Source: Bacteroidota bacterium
GTDB lineage: Bacteria > Bacteroidota > Bacteroidia > Chitinophagales > Chitinophagaceae
Assembly: GCA_023417815.1 (NCBI GenBank)
Contig: JAEZEI010000021.1
Location: 186,001 to 250,000 of the forward strand
Length of the DNA: 64,000 bases
Direction of reading: 5' to 3'
This document shows, in pieces, positions 7,757 through 15,845 of the stretch (positions are counted from its first letter, which is position 1; each line of letters opens with the position of its first letter). The notes beneath the pieces were generated by a model, which had not been told where the DNA came from, did no database searches, and worked only from the letters and a program-made list of their open reading frames with translations. Position numbers and translations under genes: made by a program.

Positions 7757-10702
7757 TTAAAACCTGTTATTGAAATTCTGGTTCAATAATGTTTTATAGC
7801 CATTCAGGTCTTTTCCTGATTTCAATATCTGCAGATTTGGTTCCGAAATGATATAAAACGAATATTTACCTGGCTGCAGCCATGAAATCTCCGTGGGTGC
7901 AGCTTTCTTCACCGCATCAAAATAACGTAAGGCCGCTTCCGCATCTTCAAAGGAAGAGAACAACAGCACAGGTTTACCTGGCTCGATATCATCCCGTGTA
8001 ATTGTGATCGGCTGGTTATAATATCTTTCCCGGTTGAACCTTACAAAAGCATTCCTGGCCTCATTTACATAAACACCATCTACATTATCCATCACCAGCA
8101 TTACCATATGCTGTTCCTCAGGATTTATAGTGAACCCTCCTGCTGCTCTTCCCGGCAGAGGCCTCAGAACTGAATCTGCCGGCGGCCTTGTAATGATGCC
8201 TGAAGGCTCAACACCCCGGTTTTCGATCTTAGGCTGGGGCTTGGGTGCAACTACTACCGGCTTATCACCACTGATCATCGCCACCTCTTCCTCTTCACGG
8301 GTTATCTCCAGGTTGGTCAAATAACTTTCGATCTCTGATCTCCTTCTTAACACCGAAACAAGGTTTTCAGCCTTGGCCTTAAGTGGTGATTCAGGATATA
8401 ATGCAATGATGTTGTTCAGCGTGGTTATGGCTACACTGTCATTCCTCTCCCTGATATGATGTATCGCCTCGATGTATAACAGTTGCGGAGACCAGTAATG
8501 CTGTCCATAAAGGCTGTCGGCACTGTTCTTTTTCCTGAAAGCGTCTTCGAACCTGCCTGCGATAAAATCATTGTAAATATCCGCATAAGCCTGGGTTGCA
8601 GCAGGATCACGCTTTTCAGGATCATTCAACTGTGGATTAAGCAGTTTTCCTGCAGCTTCGCTAGCTGCATACCCGGTCAAAAGAAGATCCTTATAGTGAT
8701 TGGCCTTCGCTGTATTACCAAGTTTATTGTAGGAATAATAAAGCCCCATGTACACTTCACCGTTAGCATGATCACCGGGGAAACGGTTCATATAATCCTC
8801 ATAGGTCTTTATAGCCTCTTCATGATCCTCAAGTACAAAAGCAAACTGTTGCGCCAGCTCAAGCAGGTTTCTCTTTATGGTGTTATTACTGCTGTCGATC
8901 AAAACCGGGGTTAACGGTATATCGTTAAGCAGGGTCTCATAACTTAATCCCGGGGTATTGGTATTCACAGAAATGGCACTGTCAACAGGTGAAATGACCT
9001 GGTTCCTCACTGCTGCATCAGTCGCGCTTCTCCTTCGCCAGTTATCAGCATTTGGCCTGTCGCCCCACTTAGCCCTGAACTCCTGGAATCCCCGGGTCTT
9101 CATCTGGTTATTGTAGAAATACCACTCCCCGCGCGCATCTGATGCAAAGAGATCCATAGACGCGTTCTTCTGGTTGTTGAAGGTTATCAGTGAATTGCCT
9201 GTAAAGGCATCATCATCCTTTAAACCCTGCTCCTTCCTTAAATTTCTTAGCAGCTTCCTGAGGAAATCTTCCCTTTCTGCCTCGGGCATGGCTGCAATTC
9301 GCTGAAGGCTGTCTTCCCTTTCAATAGTTTCAATAAAGCTAACAACCTTTTCAAGAGCATTCCTCCTCTCCACGATATCGAAATCCTGCTTATCAATACT
9401 TGCAACATCGATCCTGATGCTGTCATAGTAAGCAAAGGCACTACGGTAATCCCTCCGGTCATAAGCGATATTGGCCAGTTGCAGGAAAGCCCGGGTCCTG
9501 TAAGGCTGGTTATTCTCATTATACTTAACACTCCGCAGGTAATAATTTATGCTTGTATTTGTGTCTGGTATCTGTTGGGTGATCTGCGCTGCAGAATAAT
9601 AAATGATATCCCGATATGCTTCATACCTGTCCCTCTTCGCCATCTTCAAAAGTCTTTCAATGCTGTTCCTGAGCTCTTTTTCGTTGCCCGTTTCCCTGTA
9701 CATCTTCGCATCATTCAGTCGCGCATGAATATCCATCACCGGGTCTACGGTCCGCCGGGCAGAACGCTTGTAATATCCGGAGGCCTTGTCAAAATGTCCT
9801 CCCATTTCATACATCTGCCCAAGGAGGAATTCCCACCGTGCCCTGTCCTGTTTGGTAGCAGCGTTTGATAAAGCATTCTCCAGGTGAACAGCTGCAGAAT
9901 CATAGTTCTCCTGGGTATAGAACCAGTAGGCCGTCACTTCTGAAAGATCATCCCTTAACCGCTTGGGAAGATTTGGGTCCTGCTGAAGAATATTGATTAT
10001 ACCTGCAGCATCACCGAATTGCTTCTGCTCGGTAAGTGTTCTTACAAGCCAGATCAAAGCGTCATTCCTGCTTGGAGGTTCCGTAAGCGCCTTCTGCACA
10101 ATATTCCTTTTCTCCTTATCGGCAATGGAGATAATGCTTGAACTCGCCGCATTGTTCGTACCCACTACCCTGTTATCATCTTCATTTTTCTTGCGGGGAA
10201 AGAGATTATAATTTATGAACTGGAAAGTGAGAGCCGCTGAATCCAGCTCATTCCTCAGGTAATATGACTGGCCGATAAGCAGGTAGAGATTATCCACCCA
10301 GTCGTTCCGCAGGTCATGAAGCAGGATCCCCGCTGTGGATTTATAGATCACCGAATCCAGCTCAACTTTTTGTGCGGAGGTGGCCTCGAGTGTAAAAGGG
10401 TAAAATGTGAGGAGCCGGGAAAAATCATCCTTGTGGTCAAGTTTCGCGCGTTCCAGTACACCCCTCAATTTATTGTTCGCATTAAAGTAATAATTGTAAT
10501 GCGTAACATTGTTCTGAACGAATTTCCTGAAGGTGGTGAATTTCTTCTCCGCGGTCTTTTCCGATCCGAGTTTCTTCTCTTCGTATTGCTGGGGTTTCTT
10601 TTCCTTCCCGAACGGGTCAAGGGTCCAGGTAGGTTGCGACATACCTACGGCACTAAAGATCAGCAGAATAGCAAGGGTAAGTGGTGCCTGCTTTTTTGAC
10701 AT
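7757..10702 (-). CDS. sprE: SprE/PorW-like TPR protein of the type IX secretion/gliding machinery
   Basis: 981 residues with a signal peptide (cleavage near GMSQ, residue 23) and then TPR-like helical pairs through most of the length. The early region (VTHYNYYFNANNKLRGVLE, DDFSRLLTFYPF, WVDNLYLLIGQSYY) and the C-terminal domain (YYNQPITITR, PVLLFSSFEDAEAALRYF, FYIISEPNLQIL) match the pattern I know for SprE/PorW, an envelope component of T9SS. Unlike described SprE/PorW lipoproteins, no lipobox cysteine follows the signal peptide. A Pro-rich linker (near residues 805-850) separates the TPR part from the C-terminal domain. It lies upstream of the penicillin-binding protein gene. The T9SS cargo protein at 60822 is consistent with an active secretion system. 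Confidence 0.72.
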   Translation of the reverse strand: MSKKQAPLTLAILLIFSAVGMSQPTWTLDPFGKEKKPQQYEEKKLGSEKTAEKKFTTFRKFVQNNVTHYNYYFNANNKLRGVLERAKLDHKDDFSRLLTFYPFTLEATSAQKVELDSVIYKSTAGILLHDLRNDWVDNLYLLIGQSYYLRNELDSAALTFQFINYNLFPRKKNEDDNRVVGTNNAASSSIISIADKEKRNIVQKALTEPPSRNDALIWLVRTLTEQKQFGDAAGIINILQQDPNLPKRLRDDLSEVTAYWFYTQENYDSAAVHLENALSNAATKQDRARWEFLLGQMYEMGGHFDKASGYYKRSARRTVDPVMDIHARLNDAKMYRETGNEKELRNSIERLLKMAKRDRYEAYRDIIYYSAAQITQQIPDTNTSINYYLRSVKYNENNQPYRTRAFLQLANIAYDRRDYRSAFAYYDSIRIDVASIDKQDFDIVERRNALEKVVSFIETIEREDSLQRIAAMPEAEREDFLRKLLRNLRKEQGLKDDDAFTGNSLITFNNQKNASMDLFASDARGEWYFYNNQMKTRGFQEFRAKWGDRPNADNWRRRSATDAAVRNQVISPVDSAISVNTNTPGLSYETLLNDIPLTPVLIDSSNNTIKRNLLELAQQFAFVLEDHEEAIKTYEDYMNRFPGDHANGEVYMGLYYSYNKLGNTAKANHYKDLLLTGYAASEAAGKLLNPQLNDPEKRDPAATQAYADIYNDFIAGRFEDAFRKKNSADSLYGQHYWSPQLLYIEAIHHIRERNDSVAITTLNNIIALYPESPLKAKAENLVSVLRRRSEIESYLTNLEITREEEEVAMISGDKPVVVAPKPQPKIENRGVEPSGIITRPPADSVLRPLPGRAAGGFTINPEEQHMVMLVMDNVDGVYVNEARNAFVRFNRERYYNQPITITRDDIEPGKPVLLFSSFEDAEAALRYFDAVKKAAPTEISWLQPGKYSFYIISEPNLQILKSGKDLNGYKTLLNQNFNNRF

Positions 10703-10824
10703 AAATAATTGAATAGACAGGGCTAAATATCGGCTTTTTTGGGGGATTAGGGCAAAAGTTAATAGTTAAAAAGGATATAAGGGCAGCTCTAATGAGTGGA
10801 GCAACAATCCTATCTTTATGCCCG

Positions 10825-11223
10825 ATGTCGAAGCCCGATACAAACAGTACCTTAAAGCGCCTGCGCAACCATTACAGGATGGTTGTAATGAATGAAGACA
10901 CCTACGAAGAAGTGGTGCGGTTCAAACTCACCCGGATGAGCGTGTACATAGTTGCGTGCACCGTTTTTGTTCTACTCACAGGGCTAACCTTTGCCATAAT
11001 AATATTCACTCCCCTGAAATATTATTTACCGGGTGTAGGTTATGGGGATGCGAAACAGATTAAGGAATACCGTCAATTAAAGATCCGCACAGACTCAATG
11101 GAAAACGCATTAACAATGCAGAAAAGATATCTTGAAGATCTTCAAAAGGTATTGCAGGGCACTGTTACAAGCCTGGATACCAGCCAGTTACAACTTCCGG
11201 GGTTAGAAACCACCACAGATTGA
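10825..11223 (+). CDS. Single-pass membrane protein like the N-terminus of bactofilin-linked M23 peptidases
   Basis: 132 residues from ATG 10825 (MSKPDTNSTL); an in-frame ATG 11 codons upstream is possible. The section RLRNHYRMVVMNEDTYEEV, the membrane segment around 37-59 and the IIFTPLKYYLPGVG stretch match the N-terminal third of M23 family metallopeptidases that Bacteroidota encode next to bactofilin. A coiled coil follows, but the protein stops before any peptidase domain: there is no HxxxD or HxH. The bactofilin gene begins 126 nt downstream. It may be a membrane adaptor for the bactofilin scaffold or a truncated peptidase; the sequence shows a clean stop and no catalytic remnant downstream. 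Confidence 0.65.
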   Translation: MSKPDTNSTLKRLRNHYRMVVMNEDTYEEVVRFKLTRMSVYIVACTVFVLLTGLTFAIIIFTPLKYYLPGVGYGDAKQIKEYRQLKIRTDSMENALTMQKRYLEDLQKVLQGTVTSLDTSQLQLPGLETTTD

Positions 11224-11349
11224 TCCCCTGGTTTCCTCATTTTCCGGAACATATCCACAATCTGGGTTTATCGAAATATCCTCAAAAATATTTCAGGCAA
11301 TTCTGCGTTGTTGAATAGAAGGGATTGTTCAACCTTAAAAAACATCGCT

Positions 11350-11748
11350 ATGTTCAACTCAAAATCCAGATCTGCTGAAAACCAGGCACCATCAGCAACC
11401 ATTATTGGCACGGGAACAGTAATCTCGGGAAATATTGAATGCCAGGGTGATATCCGGGTAGACGGAGTCATCAAAGGTAATATTGTATCCAGGTCAAAAG
11501 TGATCATTGGGGCGGAAGCAATTATTGAAGGCGACGTGTACGGTACCCAGGCTGAGATCTTTGGCAGGGTTGAAGGACGGATCTTCGTGAACGACATCCT
11601 TCACCTGAGAGGCAATGCAGAAGTGAATGGAGATATCCAGGCAGGTAAATTACTGGTGGAGCCTACTGCATGTTTTAACGGGCAATGCCGGATGGGTGCT
11701 AATATTGTAGAATTGACCCAGGAACTTCCGTTGGCTGTAAATGAATAA
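11350..11748 (+). CDS. Bactofilin (polymer-forming cytoskeletal protein)
   Basis: 132 residues from ATG 11350 (MFNSKSRSAE); an upstream extension of the frame is not bactofilin-like. The central part, about 20-115, is a run of short beta-helix rungs with regular Gly and hydrophobic spacing (TIIGTGTVISGNIECQGDI, VDGVIKGNI, EGDVYG, EGRIFV, VNGDI), the right-handed beta helix of bactofilins. These self-assemble into filaments that position cell-wall enzymes. Short polar tails flank the core. The stop overlaps the atpZ-like start by 8 nt. Its upstream neighbour resembles a bactofilin-partner peptidase without the enzyme domain. Confidence 0.93.
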   Translation: MFNSKSRSAENQAPSATIIGTGTVISGNIECQGDIRVDGVIKGNIVSRSKVIIGAEAIIEGDVYGTQAEIFGRVEGRIFVNDILHLRGNAEVNGDIQAGKLLVEPTACFNGQCRMGANIVELTQELPLAVNE

Positions 11749-11950
11749 TAATAAGAGGCAATTAATTAAATATGCCGGGCTTGCAACCCAGTTCCTCATC
11801 GGAATTGGGTTGTGTGTTTTTGGAGGAATACAAATAGACAGTTGGCTGAAACCGGGTTTCCCGCTTGCTGTTTGGTTGTTACCTTTGCTGTTTATAACCG
11901 GTACCATCATAATGATCATTAAAGACACCGGTAAAAAAGATAAACCATAA
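11741..11950 (+). CDS. atpZ: AtpZ/AtpI family small membrane protein
   Basis: 69 residues with two membrane helices (about 11-32 and 40-60) separated by a short loop containing the GIQIDSWL segment, the pattern of the AtpZ/AtpI (ATPase gene 1) family. These proteins are normally encoded at the head of F1Fo ATP synthase operons and assist ion uptake or c-ring assembly. The gene overlaps bactofilin by 8 nt and shares a TAATG junction with the next gene. The expected atpB-E-F-H-A-G genes are not in this window; a SprT-like gene takes their place. Confidence 0.8.
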   Translation: MNNNKRQLIKYAGLATQFLIGIGLCVFGGIQIDSWLKPGFPLAVWLLPLLFITGTIIMIIKDTGKKDKP

Positions 11951-12336
11951 TGCTCCGAACGCTCTCACCGCTGTTAGCGCTGTATTTTATCAGCCTGCTT
12001 TCAATGATCTTTTTAAACCCCAAACTTACCCTTCAAGGATTTGATGTTCCCGTTCTTATCGCTGCGAATACACTTTTCTTTCTTTTAAGCATCCTTTCTT
12101 TCTATATTCAGCGTAAAGGAATGCTTAACAAAAATCCCCATGTTTTTGTGCGGAGCGTATCCGGTGCAATGATGATGAAGATGTTCATTACGGTTGTAGC
12201 TGTCTTCGCCTATGTTTATCTGTCTGGGCCGGTTTACAGTAAAAAGACTGTTTTCGTTTCGCTGTTCCTCTACCTGGTTTACCTGGCGGTGGAAGTTATC
12301 ATAGTAATGAAAATGAACAAACGGAAGCATGCCTAA
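11950..12336 (+). CDS. Small four-helix membrane protein next to AtpZ
   Basis: 128 residues with about four transmembrane helices (roughly 5-25, 34-53, 72-92, 97-118) and a basic C-terminus. I do not recognise a named family with certainty. In related genomes a similar small membrane protein sits between atpZ and atpB, so a role with the ATP synthase membrane sector is plausible but inferred from position only. It overlaps the previous gene at TAATG and the next gene by 8 nt, so translation of the three is probably coupled. Confidence 0.7.
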   Translation: MLRTLSPLLALYFISLLSMIFLNPKLTLQGFDVPVLIAANTLFFLLSILSFYIQRKGMLNKNPHVFVRSVSGAMMMKMFITVVAVFAYVYLSGPVYSKKTVFVSLFLYLVYLAVEVIIVMKMNKRKHA

Positions 12337-12955
12337 GCATGAAGTGCCCCTTGGGGAACTGGAATCTTTTATCCCGGCAGGAAGTTTTGAAGATGCCGTC
12401 AGTTTTATCAGGCAGTACAATGTTCACTTAACGGTTACGCGGCAACGCCAGACCATCCTCGGGGATTACCGGCATAAATACGGAGATAAAACCCATCGCA
12501 TAAGCATTAACGGCAACCTTAACCAATACAGCTTCCTGATCACCCTGCTTCATGAACTCGCACACCTCTTTACTTTTGAAAGGTATGGGAATAAGGTAAT
12601 GCCGCATGGGCGGGAATGGAAATCAGAATTCAGTGCGATCCTTACAAGATTTATTGAAAAGAAGATCTTTCCGCCGGATATCGAAAGTGCGCTGCTGCGA
12701 TCATTGCACAACCCTGCTGCAACAAGTTGCGGCGATGAACAACTGCTCAGGGTATTACGAAAGTATGATGCGAAGAAGGAAAACCACGCACTGGTTGAAC
12801 AGTTAAGTCCCGGGGAGATCTTCAGGATTAAGGGTGGGAGGATATTCCGGTGTGAAAAGAAGATCAGGACACGTTATAAATGCCAGGAGGTTGCTACGGG
12901 CAAATGGTACCTGTTCAGCGGGGTGTATGAAGTTGAGAGGGTCGGCCAGGCCTGA
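12329..12955 (+). CDS. SprT-like zinc metalloprotease family protein
   Basis: 208 residues with the zinc-binding motif HELAH (75-79) and a downstream MPHGREW segment (91-97) whose His93 is the expected third ligand, as in SprT/Spartan-like domains. The C-terminal part contains a basic beta-rich region with two cysteines (FRCEKKIRTRYKCQE) that may be a degenerate zinc-ribbon. Spartan homologues cleave DNA-crosslinked proteins; for bacterial SprT-like proteins the substrate is not established. It overlaps the preceding membrane protein by 8 nt and meets the histidine kinase gene convergently with a 3-nt gap. Confidence 0.8.
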   Translation: MPKHEVPLGELESFIPAGSFEDAVSFIRQYNVHLTVTRQRQTILGDYRHKYGDKTHRISINGNLNQYSFLITLLHELAHLFTFERYGNKVMPHGREWKSEFSAILTRFIEKKIFPPDIESALLRSLHNPAATSCGDEQLLRVLRKYDAKKENHALVEQLSPGEIFRIKGGRIFRCEKKIRTRYKCQEVATGKWYLFSGVYEVERVGQA

Positions 12956-12958
12956 CCG

Positions 12959-14107
12959 TTATTTCCTTAAAATTATCCTGAAGGTTGTGCCTTTTCCCGG
13001 TTCACTGTGCTTTACGAATATCTCACCTTTGTGATATTGCTCTATTATCCGTTTACTAAGCGAAAGCCCCAGTCCCCAGCCACGCTTCTTGGTAGTAAAG
13101 CCTGGCTTGAATACCATGGGCAGGTTTTTCCTGGAAATGCCTTTTCCGGTATCAGAGATGTCAATGACTATCCTGGTCAGTTCATTCTTAATAACTGCTG
13201 AAATAGAACCTTGTCCTTCCATGGAATCCAAAGCATTCTTCATCAGGTTCTCGATAACCCAGTCGAACAAAGGACCATTGATGGATGCAGTTATCTCGGG
13301 AGTGTCCGCCGTAACGTTAAAGATCACCTTGTCCGTTGCCCGGCGTTTCAGGTAGGATACCATATTATTCACCTGGTCTACAATGTTCATTTCCTCCAGT
13401 TGTGGTATGCTGCCGATCTTTCCGAAGCGGTCACTCACCAGCCGGAGGCGCTCAACGTCCTTATTCATTTCGTTGGCGATCTTTTCGCTTCCGGGAGTTT
13501 CTTTAAGCATTTCCACCCATCCCTGGAGAGAGGATAAGGGTGTTCCAAGTTGATGTGCCGTTTCCTTTGCCATGCCAGCCCATACCTGGTTCTGCGTGCT
13601 TTTATTCCTGGTAGCTATCGCTATCAGGGTAATGATTATGAACAGGGCAACGATCACAAGTTGTATTATCGGGAAATAACGGATCTGTTTTAAAAGCTTC
13701 GATTCACCATAATACACCCGGTTCGTTTCATTTGGATTGATCGGGTTTTGCCAGGTCACCGGTGCATTCAGTTTCCTGAATTCCTCCAGTTTTTTCAACA
13801 GGAAACCAGGTTCTTTGGCTATCCTGTTCGTATCAATATTATAATGATCAAGAATGCTGTCCGTTTCTGTAACTGCGATCATAGGAATGTCCCTGCTATT
13901 CTCGATCATGATCTTAGAAGACAGGTTCACAGAAGTGGAAAGCGGGTTGTTTATATCGCGGGCGGCTTCCACCCATTGTTCGATCTTTTTCTTTTCGTCG
14001 GCTGCGATCTTTTTGGAAAGATAGTTGGAATAGAATATTGTTCCTGTTACAATCGCGATTGCAACAAGAGCAAGTGTGGTACGCCAGTTAAGAAATTGAG
14101 AGAACAT
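12959..14107 (-). CDS. Orphan membrane sensor histidine kinase
   Basis: 382 residues: membrane helix 1 (11-27), an extracytoplasmic sensor region of about 115 residues, membrane helix 2 (146-166), then a HisKA-type dimerisation domain with phospho-acceptor His185 in ETAHQLGTPL. The HATPase_c domain has N-box Asn291, DTGKG (319-323) and GWGLGLS (343-349). All kinase motifs are intact. No response-regulator gene is next to it, so the partner must be elsewhere. It reads away from the small membrane protein gene at 14149, whose start lies close to its own. Confidence 0.9.
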   Translation of the reverse strand: MFSQFLNWRTTLALVAIAIVTGTIFYSNYLSKKIAADEKKKIEQWVEAARDINNPLSTSVNLSSKIMIENSRDIPMIAVTETDSILDHYNIDTNRIAKEPGFLLKKLEEFRKLNAPVTWQNPINPNETNRVYYGESKLLKQIRYFPIIQLVIVALFIIITLIAIATRNKSTQNQVWAGMAKETAHQLGTPLSSLQGWVEMLKETPGSEKIANEMNKDVERLRLVSDRFGKIGSIPQLEEMNIVDQVNNMVSYLKRRATDKVIFNVTADTPEITASINGPLFDWVIENLMKNALDSMEGQGSISAVIKNELTRIVIDISDTGKGISRKNLPMVFKPGFTTKKRGWGLGLSLSKRIIEQYHKGEIFVKHSEPGKGTTFRIILRK

Positions 14108-14148
14108 TGATTAATGTAAATTTAGGTCCTCCAGGCAAATCAGCTTTT

Positions 14149-14496
14149 ATGCCGCAAGATACTCCATACACCCTTGTACTCGATAATGAAACTTCCATCG
14201 AGATCCATCCTTCCAAACTCCCGCGGGGATTTGAGAAGATGTCGCCTTCCGAAAAGCATGAAACAGCAAGGAACCTGGTGAAAGAACATGTAGAAAAGAT
14301 CCAGCGAAGCCAGCAGCCCCCTACGACAAGGGATTTCCTGGTTCCTCTCGGGATCTTATTTGCGCTGACCCTGGTTATAATAATTATCGCAAAAAGGATC
14401 CGCAAAAATCCGAAACTCTACGACAAGGTGGTAAAATTGGATGGAGAGCCTAACCCCGAATACGGCAAGGGCTGGAAAGATAAAGATCAGGATTGA
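14149..14496 (+). CDS. Conserved-looking single-pass membrane protein of unknown function
   Basis: 115 residues starting at ATG 14149 (MPQDTPYTLV); an upstream TTG in frame (14107) would overlap the divergent kinase start and is less likely. The N-terminal half is polar and predicted cytoplasmic, followed by one membrane helix (about 65-82) and a basic/acidic C-terminal tail. I recognise no family. The 3' end overlaps the DUF2130 gene convergently by 10 nt. Confidence 0.6.
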   Translation: MPQDTPYTLVLDNETSIEIHPSKLPRGFEKMSPSEKHETARNLVKEHVEKIQRSQQPPTTRDFLVPLGILFALTLVIIIIAKRIRKNPKLYDKVVKLDGEPNPEYGKGWKDKDQD

Positions 14497-15761
14497 TCGC
14501 CTTCATCCATGCTACCTTCCAGTAACGGAATATTACTTACTGATGCACCGGCAATGCCTTTGACGGAACCATACAAGCCACTGGTGCTGATCAACACTTT
14601 CTCCAGTTGCTTTTCTCTTTCCTTCCAGATCTTTTCCATCTGGATCCTTTCCTTTGTGATGCTGTTCCTCATAGCCAAAAAACCTTCTGCGATCGCCTCT
14701 ACCTGTCCACGGAATTCGTTCCCGGTAAGATAATCGTAAAGCATCTGCATCTTGTCTCCCTTGTTTTCCTGTTGCTTTTGCACTTCAAATACCCTGATAA
14801 CCCCGCTGCGGATCACGCACGCCACGCTGGAAACTTCATCGAAACTGCATATCCAGATACCTTCCCTTTCTCCGAAACATGTCATGCCCCTGGGATAGGT
14901 TTCCGTTACCAGTATAGCTATATCCGCATTCTGCGACCTCATATCCGACCTGAGCTTTTCAAGCCAGTTATTACTCCACCCCTTTGTGCGCTTACTTTCA
15001 TAGATGATCCTTCCGCAGTCCTGGCCCATACCATTCCGGACCACCTGGATGCAATCAGCCCCTTCCACACCCTTCCCCACTTCCTCTATAAGGTCAAAAG
15101 GAAAGTTCTCCCTGAGGATCTTTTCCAGCAATATCTCCTGGGCTTCGCCCTGGCGCTGCATTGAACTTTGTTCTGCCTTTCTCTGCATCTCTTCCGCAAG
15201 CTTCTTCTGTTGTTCAAGCTGCAACTGCATTTCCTGAAGCTTCATCTGGAATTCCTTTTCCTTCTGGTTCATTCTCTCGTTCTCCTGTTGCTGGATCTTA
15301 CGCGAAAGCTCCTCCCGCTCCTGTATCAGCTTTTTCTGAAGGCTTATCTCGAGTTCCTGCTCCTTGTCCTTAAGCTGCTGCTCCTTTTTAAGAAAGTCCA
15401 GCTCCTTCTGTCGGGCCTCCTTAAGTTTTGTTTCTGCCGAAGTATTCGTTTCCTCCAGCATCTTTATCCTGTTCTCATATTCTGTGGCAACAGTTTTTGC
15501 GAGTTGTTCCCTCACTTCAACCTGGATCTTATCTCTTTCCTGCTGTAATTTCTGCATGAACATCTCATTCTCCTTACGCTTCTTTTCCTCGAACTGTAAA
15601 AGACTTTCTTCCAGCTTCCTGCGTTCGGAGTCAAGGAGCTGGCGTTCCTGTTCCTGCTTCACCAGGTATTTCTTTTGAAGTTTTGCTTCTATGTCTGCAG
15701 CCAGCACATCTTCAACATCAAATGCATGACCACAAGAGGGACATTTTATATCTTTTGCCAT
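14487..15761 (-). CDS. DUF2130 protein: zinc-ribbon, long coiled coil, nuclease-like domain
   Basis: 424 residues from the ATG at 15761 (MAKDIKCPSCG); an ATG two codons upstream is equally possible, while one at 15785 would lie inside a -7 box. A CPSC knuckle (7-10) opens the protein, followed by a Gln/Glu/Lys coiled coil to about 205. The C-terminal globular domain has the DUF2130 pattern with Asp236 and ESK (255-257), consistent with a PD-(D/E)xK nuclease-type core; the nuclease link is inference from the motif. The family is widespread and of unknown function. The gene is convergent with the small membrane protein gene at 14149. Confidence 0.8.
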   Translation of the reverse strand: MAKDIKCPSCGHAFDVEDVLAADIEAKLQKKYLVKQEQERQLLDSERRKLEESLLQFEEKKRKENEMFMQKLQQERDKIQVEVREQLAKTVATEYENRIKMLEETNTSAETKLKEARQKELDFLKKEQQLKDKEQELEISLQKKLIQEREELSRKIQQQENERMNQKEKEFQMKLQEMQLQLEQQKKLAEEMQRKAEQSSMQRQGEAQEILLEKILRENFPFDLIEEVGKGVEGADCIQVVRNGMGQDCGRIIYESKRTKGWSNNWLEKLRSDMRSQNADIAILVTETYPRGMTCFGEREGIWICSFDEVSSVACVIRSGVIRVFEVQKQQENKGDKMQMLYDYLTGNEFRGQVEAIAEGFLAMRNSITKERIQMEKIWKEREKQLEKVLISTSGLYGSVKGIAGASVSNIPLLEGSMDEGDQS

Positions 15762-15782
15762 ATCCATAAAGGTAGAGAATAG

Positions 15783-15790
15783 CAAATGTA
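15783..15790 (-). promoter_or_regulatory. -7 box TACATTTG upstream of the DUF2130 gene
   Basis: Exact TANNTTTG match on the minus strand, 16-22 nt before the two candidate start codons (15767 and 15761). It argues against the ATG at 15785, which would lie within the box. No clear -33 element is seen. Confidence 0.5.
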
Positions 15791-15845
15791 AGTGCAGGCC
15801 TGCATTGGAGAAAACATTCTTAAATTACAACTGTAACTAACTGAA

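Noticed and set aside
14107..14148. TTG start for the small membrane protein at 14149
   Set aside because: It would overlap the start of the divergent kinase gene and adds 14 residues without any motif; ATG 14149 is better.
14607..15548. Long open frames antisense to the DUF2130 gene
   Set aside because: They arise from the Gln/Glu/Lys-rich coiled coil read in reverse (Leu/Phe/Ser-rich) and overlap each other in two frames.
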